From NCBI GenBank assembly GCA_918807975.1, contig OU964932.1, forward strand, positions 868,001 through 932,000: DNA of 64,000 bases, in the 5' to 3' direction. Under the pieces are notes generated by a model, which saw only the letters and a list, made by a program, of their open reading frames with translations, was not told the origin of the DNA and did no database searches. A program made the translations under genes and the position numbers. This document shows, one piece after another, positions 44,322-56,225 of the stretch. This stretch comes from Aplidium turbinatum. Lineage: Eukaryota > Chordata > Ascidiacea > Aplousobranchia > Polyclinidae. Position 1 is the first letter of the stretch, and each line of letters starts with the position of its first letter.

Positions 44322-45291
44322 GGGGACACTCCTGATAGAGATAATTTTTTATCAAAAATTTGTTTGTATCTAAAAAGCAATAAATTTCATCAGGATGCTG
44401 AATATGGTAAAATTTTCACTCTAATCAATGTTTTTGTGTGTCAAAACTTACAGTGATAAACGTGAGTATATAATGTAGCTTGTGTTTTAATGGGTGATTT
44501 TCAAGTCCTGTTTTTTCGAGTCATTAGTTGAAGTTTTAAACTAATCAATTTGCAACTACTCATTTATTTCTTGTAAGAATGACATGAAATTTTGCAGACA
44601 TCATCACAATATTGTAGAAGTGATCTATGAGAGGATTTTTGCTATTTCTGCATAGTTTCACTTCAATTTAAAAAACAATTGCAAATATATAAAGTTTTTC
44701 AAGTGCATAAATTCACAATTCATATATTTTTTAAATATACATCTTTGGAAAAAATTTCTCATCATTATATGGGTAAGACATGGCGAAAATGCCAGCAAAA
44801 AGTTAGCAATGGTATAAGTTCTAATCAAAAAATAAAGCGCCCAAAATGTAGATACCAAACTCATGTTCAGCAAGTTCAGCATGCTCTAAGCGGCATCAGG
44901 GATTGCTTACATTTATAATACGACTGAAGATGAAGACAGTATAATTTTCAAAACGTTTGTTGCTTAACATGAGTTTGGTATCTACATTTTGGGCTCTTCA
45001 TTGTTTGATTAGATTAACCAGGCGTTCCAACCATTTTGCTCCTAGGTATAAGTTCTCCTTTGAGACTTATTAAATAGTTTACCAGTGGTGAAAATTTAAA
45101 AAAAATGGAAAAAATTTTGCATTTCTCTGACATTTCGTTTCACAGAAACGTTTTTTATCTATTCAATTGCCATATTTTGATTGCAACTGTCATACTCTTT
45201 ACAAAGATATATAATATGCAAGTTTTCTGCAAGCTAAGTACATTTTTCAACCAATTTAAGTGCGGTGCTGAAATTGATATGGAGTGGCCCC
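44322..45291. mobile_element. TTAA-flanked element (piggyBac/Kolobok-like MITE), 970 bp
   Basis: TTAA followed by GGGGACACTCC at 44318-44332, and GGAGTGGCCCC followed by TTAA at 45281-45295. A TTAA target duplication with short inverted ends is the mark of piggyBac and Kolobok groups. No transposase inside; a palindromic insert occupies 44821-45012. Confidence 0.6.
44821..45012 (+). repeat. inverted repeat with hammerhead-like core
   Basis: CAAAATGTAGATACCAAACT (about 44843-44862) pairs with AGTTTGGTATCTACATTTTG (about 44973-44992). Between them, at about 44925-44965, is CTGAAGA, a GAA...TTC stem, then AAAACGTTTG: a degenerate hammerhead core as in Penelope-like ends. Confidence 0.55.
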
Positions 45292-45559
45292 TTAACAAGT
45301 TTTAGATTGCAGCAGATACAACAACAATTATTTCTGTCAGACTGTCATTGGAAAGGGTGTTTCTAAGTCTCTTCACATGCTGTAATAGCACAGTCCAGAC
45401 AATGGCACAACGCACGAAGTAAAATTAAACATTCAATAGAAGGCTGCAATATTGAAATTGACTATTGTGGTGTTGTGCACTTAACAAGATGTGCACTTTA
45501 CTGAGACGTTTGCTATAATTTTATTTATGGCTTTGTACTTATAGAGTTCTATTTACTGT

Positions 45560-46010
45560 ACATCAGTAAATTACTCTGTGGAACATTGGCTGCTTATGGT
45601 GTAGAAAACTAGTTTTACATAGATGGAAACCACAATTAATGGTATGACAAAACCTGATGAAGTTTGTGGACCAGGAGCTACTACAGAATATTTCAAACGT
45701 GTGATGCTGGCAGTGGAACCACAAGTTTTTCTCTAGCCTGTTGAATAACGGTGCACGCATCTTGTTTCATCCTGTATTTGAAACCGTTGTGTCAAAACAC
45801 ATGTCTTTCACTTTATCAGTAAGTTCTCAGTCAAGTATGATTTGATGAACTGCTTTAACCATTATGTTAACCATTACCTTGAGAAATTTTGGCACTCCAA
45901 GTAACTGATCTACTCCACTGCCTGATATAAAGATTGGCAATCAATCAACGTCTTCTTATACTATGTCTTGGAAAGGTTTTCCATTTCAATGAGCAATCAA
46001 GGGACTTCTC
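45560..46010 (-). pseudogene. T1-family transposase relic, copy 3
   Basis: The minus strand reads in pieces GVDQLLGVPKFLK (about 45900), CFDTTVSNTG (about 45780) and LEKNLWFHCQHHTFEI (about 45720), the D/NTG and C..H blocks of T1. Stops and frame changes throughout; the RW part is absent. Confidence 0.6.
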
Positions 46011-46304
46011 AGACAGGAAACCTTTTTTCAAGTTTTTACTGAATGTTTTACATGACTTTTGTCAAGCCCAGCAAATAGTTGAGTAACTGACATAAAAATT
46101 CTCTGGCTATTTTTTTCCTACACTTAAAAGAGTTGGAATAACAACAAGGGAGGTAGAGTGGTCAGTTAACTTCGCAAATTCTAATAGAAACAGCATTTGC
46201 ACATGAGTATCATTTTGATAATAACGTTACATGGTTCACACAAGAGATAGAAGGTTCTGCTACACACACTATGATGAAAGATAGAAGGGATACACGACTT
46301 TATG

Positions 46305-47150
46305 GCGAGGTCTGAATGACACCATCATCCCTAGGCCACAAGGCACGAATGACACAAGACCTAAATGCTGCAAGAGCCGAGTCCCGCAACACATGAATCA
46401 CACGAGACTTGGTTATTTCTTACTAAAACCAACTATTTCTTTAAATAGTTCAATCTGTAATCACTGTTTTGAGACTATCAATACTAGTAGATTGCCTAGA
46501 CAGGCCCTAGAAGTTTGCAACAACCAAGTACTAGTCAATCACATGGAAAAGTTTACATATACAATTCATTATACAAATAGGAAAATGTCACATGGAGGTG
46601 TATACCTCCATGGCTATACCAGTGTACCTACTGCACTGAGGAGACCGGAAGGTCGAAACGGTGTGCACTGTCTGCAATTCATTATACAAATATCCTAGTT
46701 TACAAATTCTAGAAGCCAAATTATTAGTTTTGTTCACAAATATTTGCCAATAATACACTATTTTTGTTCAGTTATCTCCGTGACTATGCTGCAGTTACCT
46801 ACTTTGACATCAGGTCTTGATATAAAGCAATTTGAGAAGTGAATGCAACGGTTGATAAACAAATTACTACTGCAAGACGTTTTGAGTACTTTGAGTTCTT
46901 ACACTTTGAGTTTATCAGATTTTTCTGATCAGCAAGATGTCTCAGCAGACATGTCTGTCCATTAAGATTAAAAAACAACAAATGTATTTGTGGCACCTTC
47001 ACCTTTATTTTGTTAAGTGCAGAAACCATTTATATATTTTTGTTTGTGTAACAAATGAAAGTTGAATTTGCTACCGTGGCATAATTACCGCATTTAAAAA
47101 AAATAATAAGAAACAACCATGTCTCATGTCATACATGTATGAGATATTTG
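46305..47150. mobile_element. foldback repeat family R1, copy 2
   Basis: The left end has AAGGCACGAATGACACAAG units. The interior matches copy 1 at TATTTCTTACTAAAACCA, GTAATCACTGTTTTGAGA and GCAGACATGTCTGTCCATTA. It is interrupted by a 95-bp insert (46580-46674). The right end is cut by the LINE tail at 47151. Confidence 0.6.
46580..46674 (+). mobile_element. 95-bp insertion with hammerhead-like core and 18-bp target duplication
   Basis: Flanked by CAATTCATTATACAAATA at 46562-46579 and 46675-46692. Within it CTGAGGA, GACC-GGAA-GGTC and GAAAC lie in hammerhead order at about 46638-46661, with TGCA pairing TGCA as stem I. Position 17, normally a U, C or A, reads G. Its left end AAAATGTCACATGGAGGT also occurs at the 3' terminus of the PHD-finger LINE (about 16193-16212). 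Confidence 0.65.
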
Positions 47151-48010
47151 GGCCTTATCAATCAATCAATCAATCAATCGTTTATTTATCAAAAAACAAA
47201 ACACAAAAGTGACATAAAACAATAATACATATATACAATGTTTAGGTTTTGTTATTGATAGGGAGACAACGAAACGACCATACGGTCAACTAGTCAGTTG
47301 CCACCCTGGAAAGAATAATTTGAGTTATGAAACTAATCAACAATTTAACCAAATTGGTTACAATCAAAAAAGAAAACACAAACAAGACTAATACTTCAAT
47401 TAGTAGCTTACAATTAATTGTCAACTTCATAGAATTGTATACTAGATTTTCCAACGAAAAGAAATCATGAAAATCAGTGGACACTGGACACCATGACAAT
47501 AGACATTGTTGAATATAAGAGCTTAGGCCAAATGAAGACCCACTTATCAAGTATCATAACTTTGCAAAGCCGATGCTTTGCTATGTTTTTTGAAATCATA
47601 AAAAGATAACTTTTTGAGATTGCTTGGAACCTCTGACCACACCACTGGTCCAAATACTTGTATGGATTTTTTGCCAAATTCTGTATTAGTGCATTTAACA
47701 AAATAATTATTGTTTGCTTGATATCTAGTGTTATGGTTGTGGATGAGTGAAGAACTTGTGAACAATGCACAGTAGGCAGAAGGGTACAAGTTCATGCAGA
47801 CTCTGAACATGTGTTTTTTTACTTCTAGTGTACATATGTCTTCCAGCTTTAAGATATTCATTTTAAAAAATAATGGACTGGTATGGGCTCTATAATCGCT
47901 TTTTGTGATTATTCTTATTATTCTTTTTTGCATTTTTCTGAGAAGATCTAGAACTTTGTTGCAAGCTTTACCCCAGCTAGTAATGCAATATTGAAGGTGG
48001 GAGTAAATTA
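47151..48010 (-). pseudogene. CR1/L2-like LINE 3' end
   Basis: Minus-strand frame with YSHLQYCITSWGKA, MQKRIIRIITKSDYRAHT, PLFFKMNILKLEDI, HNHNTRYQANN and GPVVWSEVPSNLKKLS, the C-terminal domain of CR1/L2-like reverse transcriptases. The element ends on the plus strand in (ATCA)n at 47157-47178, the short-repeat tail typical of these LINEs. The 5' side stops at the mariner junction near 48010. Confidence 0.8.
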
Positions 48011-48740
48011 CGATCATTTTGTCGGTTTTACAATGCTTCAACATTGAACATTTTTTCATCTGAGAAAAGGATCTCTTCTGTGTCCGTACCTAACTTCATT
48101 TTTTTCAGATGAATTTTAGCTCAAGCGATTCTCTTTTCTTTTTGGAGGTCTGTGAGGTGTTGGCAAGTTTGGGTTTTGATGGGGGACAACTTCAGATCGG
48201 TTTTAACGATTTTCCTGATCGTCTTTTCATGTCTGCAGAAGACTTAACAAGGATACGATCATTTTGTCGTTTACACACTGCTTCGACATTGAACAATTTT
48301 TCATCTGAGAAAAGGATCTCTCCTGTGTCCGTACCTGACTTAATTTTGTTCAGATGAATTTTAGCTCGAGCGAGTCTCTTTTCTTTTTGGAGGTCTGTGA
48401 GGTGTTGGCCAATTTGCGTTTTGATGGGGGACAACTTCAGATCGGTTTTAACGATCTTCCCAATCGTCTTTTCATTCACATCCATTTTGCGAGCCATTTT
48501 CCTCATGGATCTCTTGGGATTGCGGCGGATTCTGGCTCGAACCGCATTAATGACCTTTGGGGTACGAGAAGTTCGTGGTCTCCTACTTCGAGGGCGATCT
48601 TCGGCACTGTTCAGTTCTTTAAGCCTGCTAACAGTGTGATAAGCTGTTGATTTCGGTGCTTCAAGAAGCTTTATTATCTCTGAATTGGTCTTGCCTGCTC
48701 GATGAAGCTCAATGATAGCTGCACGTTTATCACTCATACT
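48011..48740 (-). pseudogene. mariner/Tc1-type transposase with internal duplication
   Basis: Minus-strand frame from 48737: MSDKRAAIIELHRAGKTNSE with the first helix-turn-helix, RPRSRRPRTSRTPKVINAVR linker, RRNPKRSMRKMARKMDV second helix-turn-helix, KEKRLARAKIHL and the catalytic GEILFSDEKLFNVEA. Then ILVKSSADM is followed not by the rest of the gene but by a repeat of about 235 bp of upstream sequence (48011-48245 repeats 48255-48480). The C-terminal catalytic part is missing. It would cut at TA sites when whole; here broken. Confidence 0.82.
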
Positions 48741-51700
48741 GCTTTTGCTCTTCTATGAAGTTTTTACATTGCACATTACCACTGCTCATGTTTATACCTG
48801 CAAGTGGTTCAGTGATGTTTTTGTGTGGCAAGAGTTCAAAATGTTTCTAGTAGCGAAGGAACAGTGTAACATCAGGAGAGTTGGTAACTTCAAACTTTAG
48901 ACCATTAAAAATTTGAAACAGAATGGCTTCTCCTATATGATGTTTACAGGCAGACCACAATAAGGGACGCTGAAGACTATCTAGATTCTAGATACATGCT
49001 GCTGAATACATCAGCAAGTTGGACTTGGACTATAGTATACCAAATACATGGACCGTCAAACTTGAGTTTCAGCTTAAACTCAAGTTGAATCTTAGAATAC
49101 AGGCCTTAGTATCCTATCCATGCCCAACTTAATGAGCGTTAGCTGTTGCTGTGTTACTATTCATGATTTATCTTGTGTTGTTAGTTTTAAATTTCACTTG
49201 TGTTGTCGTCATTGAATTTTTATCCTCCAGGGGGGAAAAACATCATTGAAGCACAGTACATAGGCAATTTTTCCAGCACTATCTTTGGAGTTGCATGTAA
49301 TACACTGTTTCCAGTGACTTACATTGGTATGACTTGAATTAGGAACTACCCATTACTGGATGGAGGCAATCATTTTGACCTTTCTTGCCCAAGAAAACAG
49401 CAAAACAGTGGTTTCAGTAGCTGGAATTAATGTAAACACTCTTTGGTGCGAAGACCGATGCGGTAAGCACAACACACCATGTTGTTGCCTGCTTAACGGA
49501 GGTTGTGTGAGCCCCTGCTGTGCTATTACTTATTGTAATGCCCTATTACTTCATAGATGGTTTTTGATAATATTGTGTCCAGGGCTGCGATTTTTTCTTT
49601 CTTGTCGAACGACCAAAAATTCTGCGTTTGTTTGTTGAATAGTAATATGACGTCACAAGAGTCAGATAAGCGTTTGGCAGCGAATTACCGCACAAGTTGT
49701 GTGGATGTACGTCAGAGTCACTTATTTAAGTTTTTAATTGCATGCTGATTTAGTGATTGCAAAGCAGTAGGCCTATCAAGCGCAAAGTTGTGTACCTACC
49801 GGACATGTATATTATTTATTTTGCTGCAGGAAGAGAACTGTTGTAAACGCGAAACGGGGATCGCAAAAGAAAAAGTCCGTTAGGCTATACCGCTGGCGTA
49901 ACCTACAGCAAGAATTTTTCCTTTGGCATCTCTTAAGTCTCGCTTAGTGCGTAAATGGTTATGCACGTACTTGCACGCAAACACAGTTAGGAGCAAAATA
50001 TGCAGGTTACCAATTGTTTGATGCCAAGGGTTCAAACTTCAATCAAAGCATTTTCCCGCAGTGTTCAAAATGTTCTTCTGGAAGAGAACTCCTTTTCATA
50101 AAAATAACGGCTTTTTTCAGCCGCATTTCTGAACATCTGGTTGAAAACTAGGCAATTTTCTAGAAGTGAAAAACTTTCGTAACAAGAGTCATTTTAACAG
50201 TGCAATATTGTTAATTGGCTCATACGGCAAAATACAAACTGGTATAAACGTTGACAACAAAAAGTAGCCTAGGTTATTTCATCTATAAAAGAAACCCGTC
50301 GTGTCGAATAGCACGAAACGTGTGTGGCAAAGTTTGATGCCAGGTGTTAGAACTTCAATCAAAGCATTTTCTCGTAATGTTCAAAATGGCGGCGAGGACA
50401 CCTTGGGAATTTCTTGCGCAAAGCATCGCTTTTAGGACTTGCCTTGAAGTAACTGGTGCAAGAAAATGTACGTAAGTTGGCACTCTTATGATTGCATCAC
50501 CTGATGCTCCCACCTCTTTCATTTTTTTTGATTTTTTTTCCTGTAAGACACGGCGTTTGTCGATTAGTGACGCCGCGTGTCGAGCGGCATTGCCGCCAAA
50601 CAAGGCAAAAATTGCCACTTATGTGTGGCCGTTCACATCGTATGTTTCATGCTATGCTAACTGCTTTTCTTATGTAGTGCAAAAATGAAAAAAAAAGTTT
50701 CTCCGATTGTTATCATTGTTGAATTAAAGTAGGGTATGCCAATAAATTTGATAGCCAACAATCCATGTCTATCTAAAGTAGAAATTTCGAAGTTGCGGTG
50801 GGGGGGTAAACGAGAGGCCATAAGATTAAAAACTATTTTAACGTTATTTTTTCCAAAAATGGAACAAAATTAACTTAGGGACAGATCAAAATTCAAATAA
50901 CGGGAACAAATGAAACACCCTAGCGCAAATTGAGCAAGCTTGCATAAATGCTTGAAGTTTTAATCATGAAACACTGTTTAACAGTGAGTTCAAATCTGAT
51001 CAGTCATGGCCCCCTATAGTGTCTGGCCTGATTTGTCACCTTTTTTTTTGAAACATTAACAGTCTGAGTTGCTGGCAAAATATGGCAGGATACTTACACT
51101 TTGAGTTACTTTAACTTTGAGTTAACTAAACATGATTTATTTGCCACTTCCACATACTCAACTGGCTATTTGGTGAGACTTTTGATCAATGTAGCCCAGC
51201 CAAGTCCAGCAGTTCAAACCACTAGTAATGGGTCTGTTTTTTTTTTAAGCTGCTTAGTTGACAGTTAAAACTGAAAAGTACCTGGGCAGTTCAACAGGCA
51301 TATATCAAAATATGTTAGGCATTTACCAATTTAATCTTTGGTTATGTTTAACAGATACCGTAACACCTTGCAGCTGTTAGAGTGCCTTGTCTAGTGTCTA
51401 CTGCTTTAGCTGACATAGCCCAATGATATGTCAAACAAGTAGGAATGTTTTATCTTGACTGTGCAAAAACTATTCCTTGTAGGTTTTTCCGAGCTTTAAA
51501 GTATGCCTAACTGACAGGTGCTGATTTCATCATGAAAAAACTCATTCATGATTGCAGTAATTTTTGTGGTTGCTATTATGGCATGGTTTATTCAAAATGA
51601 CATTTGTCTCTCAGTACGTTTTATTAGCCATGCTTTTGTGAAAGTGATCAGAATTGAAAGAATTAAATCAAGCCCCCAGATCAAACGATGAACGAATTCA

Positions 51701-53780
51701 ATTTATGCCCACATTTTTTAAATTGCTACATGCCAAGTGTTTAACACTGCACTGTGATAACAAAAAAACAAGAACTTTAGTTTTGCTCCAAGTATATTTA
51801 GACACTGGATCTTTTCATGTTATCGCAAGTCAAATACTTTGTAATATCCATGAAAAATTGTGGTAACTTGACTGTATTTGGTTGAAGGTTTTTGCAGTCC
51901 GGTGTGCTACACTTTATAAAAATGGAGTGAGCAATTTAATGTACAGTATTTTCTCAAAATTGGGCAGAGTTCCATGTCTGACAACCCTTGTACGGGAATA
52001 ATAACCGCAGTCATTTTTATTTACCCTTTTTCTAAACTGAGCTGCTGTACATGTTAATGAGCTGATTATAGAGTTGTACCGGTACTGAAGAGGGTTTAAT
52101 ACCCGAATTCGCGATATATACGCAACATGGTAATTTAGGCTTGGTCTTTGTCCTACATTTACCTTGAAAATAGAATTTCCAGGCATTGCTACACTATAGT
52201 TAGACTTATTCATAGTTCAGAAATGTATTTGAACTGATTGGTAGAAGCCTATAGTGACATCCTTTCCTTAGTTAATAATATATCAATATAATTTTTGCAT
52301 CAGTAAAGATTGTTAAGCTCAATAATAGAGTATCATTAAGAAGATTGGTTATTTATCAGTTATATCCTATCATTATGAAAAGTGGATCAAAGAGAATAAT
52401 TGAGAATAAAAGACTTTTTAAACAATTATACAAAGCTTTCATCATTATTTGAGTTTATTTAATCTACTGGCATTACTAACATTGAAACAAATCTAACAAA
52501 ATCATTAATGTTTTTACAAGTTACAACACTTTTGCTGCAAGAATAACCAGCAAAGTACGGTACCACTGTGTCATATTTACCATGAACAGTTCATTGACAT
52601 GCAGGAGCTATGTTTTTAAAAACAAAAATACATGATAGATAATAGATATGTTAAAAAGTGAGTCTACTGAAAATTTTTTTTTAAATGTCATTGCTTTTTT
52701 AATCAAACGCGTTTTTGAACATCCTGAAGCAACAAATTTCTTTTTTGCCGGTAAGTGTCAGACTGAAACATTGTCCCAAAAACGGTGTACTTATAACAAT
52801 CCTCCTTATAACAAGGTGCTTAGCGAAGATATTTATATATCTAGTTTCATCCGTAATTCATAGCAATCACCATTCAGATGTGCAGAAATTTTGCTGTTAC
52901 AGTTAAGCAGTAAAAACATTTTTGAAAGTTATAATTTTGTATTTAATTGATTGTGTCCTTTCTTGGAAAGTTAATTCATCAAAAAAAAGAAGCACAAGAA
53001 AATAGAATGGAAAGTTCAGTTGTGTGATGTTGAACAAAGAAATGAAGTTGCTTTTCAGCATATTCATGGTGATGGACCACTTTCTGGTGGCAGAAAGGCA
53101 TTCAAATTCTCTATAAAATAACAGTTGTTTGCAAATGACTCAGCATTTGACTAGGTTTGACTTCATTAATTAAGAAGCTTTGCCACATATAAAAACAAGA
53201 GGAAAAAACACAAAGAGTTCAAGAACAACTTCAAAACAAGACAAAGTTGAAAGAATTAATACGTATATACTACAAAAGTATTTAAGTGACAAGTAGAAAC
53301 ATAAAAGTAATTAGAAAGTTTTTGTCTACCACCCTCTCCCATTATCCGTTGGTAAAGTCAAAGTGGCTGGAGCTGGTATTGTTGGCATGTACAGATTTCA
53401 GTAGACCTTGGTGTTAAACTTCAGTGCCATGGTGAGTAAGTAGCTTACTGCATTAGTGAATATACTTTTGTTATAAAAATGCTGTAAGGCAAAAAGTGTT
53501 CATCACGATGAACAATGATGCATTGTATCCAAACCCTCCTACTGTAAGGTAGGAACGTGATGATTATATATACCTTTGTTGATTGTGACCAGTACCTTTG
53601 CGTTGCAGATATGTTCAAAACACTGTGTTAAAAAATTCGTATTAATAAATCAGCTGGGTACCACAACTGAGAGTACTATTAATCCGTCTTATGATTTTTT
53701 GTATGTTACCTTTTTCTAGTCATTTCTTCAATGTATCTTGGACATGCATCTAATTACTGTATGTATTATTCTAAAATTGT
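48741..53780. other. 5 kb with no recognised gene
   Basis: Contains a direct repeat (50030-50085 and 50336-50395), a partial MITE end with TGGCCTGATTTGTCACC near 51030 like the one at 55505, an ACACGGCG...CGCCGCGTGT inverted repeat near 50548-50580, and uncharacterised frames such as 52213-51914 (99 residues, minus) and 50618-50355 (87 residues, minus). None has a domain I recognise or a convincing exon structure. Confidence 0.4.
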
Positions 53781-53789
53781 ACGTACTGT

Positions 53790-54120
53790 GAAAAGCAACA
53801 AAGACAACAGTAGTTGTTATGGTACCAGTGACTATAGACCAAGCACATTTGCCAACATAACATTCAAAATTTTTTAAAGATTTTGTTTTTTCATCAATGG
53901 AGTCTTTTTATGTATGACTGACAATCAGTTTGGCTTCAACTTCAGTTAGTGTATTTGTTTTTAAATCAATAGGTTAACTATCTTGCATTTTGCTAAACCC
54001 ATTGCCTACACTTATTTACTGTACTATATGTTTAGACTGTTCAAATGAATTTGACCAAGTAAAGTTTTTAAGCTTGTTCAATGATCCGATGCTATTATTT
54101 GTACAATTCTTTTATTTTTA
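53790..54120 (+). pseudogene. strongly decayed LINE reverse-transcriptase relic
   Basis: One frame reads, across stops, SDYRPSTFANITFKIF, TDNQFGFNFS and then, shifted, CSNEFDQVK, like YRPI..N...KI+E, NQFGF and SKAFDRV of non-LTR reverse transcriptases in the right order and spacing. An old relic. Confidence 0.45.
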
Positions 54121-55504
54121 TGCAAAATAATGTATGATTGTAAAGTAGGGATACCATAATTCTCATCAGGGTGGCCAGATTGGCCTTTTTAAGGCCAAAT
54201 TTCTCGAATTTGGCCTTTTTTAAAGTCTGTTGGCCTTAGAAATTATACGTTTGGCCTTTTTCTAGATTTGGCCTTAAATTTGGCCTTTTTTAAAATTTAC
54301 CCTTCAAAATGCATAATAATCAATATTTCTCATAACTTATATCGTAACCTTACCAGATGAAACCATATTCACCATTGTTCAATTCATGTTCTATTCTATG
54401 CTTGTTTAATAGTCGTAATGTGACGCCGGCGCCGAGTCAGACTGCGCTCACCCGCTAAGGCAGCCAGTGGTGCCAGATGTCACCACTGTAGCGGATTAAA
54501 ACTCATCCGCTACAATCCTTTTATAATTGCTACCTTTTGAGATACTTTCAGAATTATTTTTGCTACAATGTATTAAAATCCGGTAAAAGTCATAAAATAT
54601 CGATAAATATGAATATTATAGATATTATTTTGGAATTATAATGTCAACGCTCAAAAGTAGGTAGCCTAGCCTATACAAAAACGTAACGGGTTCACGTAAT
54701 GTGCAAGGTGAATATATTGCCAAAGCTAAGCAACATTTCTACAGATGAAAAAACCAAGAAACACCTAAATAAAATACCAAACTCCTCTTAAAGTTCTCTC
54801 ACTAAATTTGTCCATGAAGTCACTGATTCAGAAAAAAATAGCAGAAATTGATCTAAGTTTAACCATATAGCGTGCCATGCATCTATTGACCAAGGGTTCC
54901 CAACCTGTGGTACGCGAAGGTTTTTCAAGTGGTACGCGGGTAGCTTCCGTTTTTTTCACAACTTTATATTTTGTTTATCTGGTTTTGTTTACAAAAAAAA
55001 AATTCCCGAAGCCTATTCTTATTGTTACGCTTGTTTCGCGATTTTCCCTTCCAGGTGAGAATGCGAGCAGGGATTTTCAGTCATGATGAACATCAAGTCA
55101 AAAAATCGAAACCGACTAGGTGCGCCCGAAAATGACATTCGATGCGCTGTTGGCAAATCTTTCATTAATAAATCTAATTAAATTTAGTTGTGGTGCTTTA
55201 GTGTTATTTTAGTAGGCCAATATATTATTATTCTGAATAAAATATCATTCGACCAAACTAGTTGTTTTGCAAGAAGTGGTACGCTTGGCAGTACAGAGCA
55301 TCCAAGTGGTACGAGATCGTGAAAAGGTTGGGACAGTGGCGTAACTACCCATTGGATCTTGTGGATAAATCCAGGGGCGGCACGTTGCTGGAGGGCGGCA
55401 AAATATGATAACGTTTTAAAAAACGAACAAAGACAGACACGTTATTTCATTTTCAGGGAGACTCAGACTTAAACGACCTAACTTAACATTGATCTAAGTG
55501 CAAA

Positions 55505-55921
55505 CATGGCCACCTAAAGATACGGCCTGATTTGTCACATTTTGCAGAAATTTTCAGGTTTTGCTAACTTTTGGCGAATGTTTAAATAATTTTTTCTAAA
55601 AATTATATTTTTACACTTTCTTTACTGTTTTCCTCAGATGACACAATAGGTTTTAACATCCTCAGATGTTGAAAAACAAAGAAAATTTGATTTCGAAGAT
55701 TTTAGTCAGACTGTTAATTTTTCAATAACAGTCTGATTCAGCGTTTTTCAAGTTACCTTTTCTCATTTGCTACTGCTTCCCCAAGGCAACAAAAAGCTTT
55801 TATATTATTAAGAGACAGCAAAAAGTAAAAAAATCTAAGAAAACGTCAATCAAACACTAACAGTAGCTGTAATCAAAATCTGCAAAATGTGACAAATCAG
55901 GCTGCATCTCCAGGTGGCCAT
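55505..55921. mobile_element. 417-bp inverted-repeat MITE inside the hAT element
   Basis: ATGGCCACCT then GCCTGATTTGTCACATTTTG at the left is mirrored by CAAAATGTGACAAATCAGGC then AGGTGGCCAT at the right. A half-copy is near 51025 and a weaker one near 58890. Confidence 0.75.
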
Positions 55922-56225
55922 GCTGCAACGTTTTTAGATTGTGACTCACTATGTGGTATTTGGGACAGGATCATGATACTCATGCCGTTAGAATGTCGGT
56001 TGTAACTTGTAAGCTATAGCATTGTTCAGTTAATTATACGTTTAGATTAGTTTTCAGTTCATTTCACTTTCGCGAGGAGACAGGAAGAGACCCTGAGGTC
56101 AACCATCTGTCTGTGAGTGGTAGATAGACGGGATTTCTCCATCTTCATGTGTGAAGATGGGTTAGGTTTGTGAAAGGTTTAAAGTTTCAAGTCTGAAATA
56201 GATCACTTAACTTAACTCAGAAAAT

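Noticed and set aside
47157-47178. (ATCA)n as an independent microsatellite
   Set aside because: It is the 3' repeat tail of the adjoining minus-strand LINE.
50733-50941. TAGGGTATG...ACACCCTA pair as a further TAGGGTGG element
   Set aside because: Inner sequences do not pair beyond the first few bases and the 8-bp flanks differ.
53400-53430. Plus-strand first exon ending ATG before GTGAGT
   Set aside because: The upstream frame closes quickly and no partner exon was seen.
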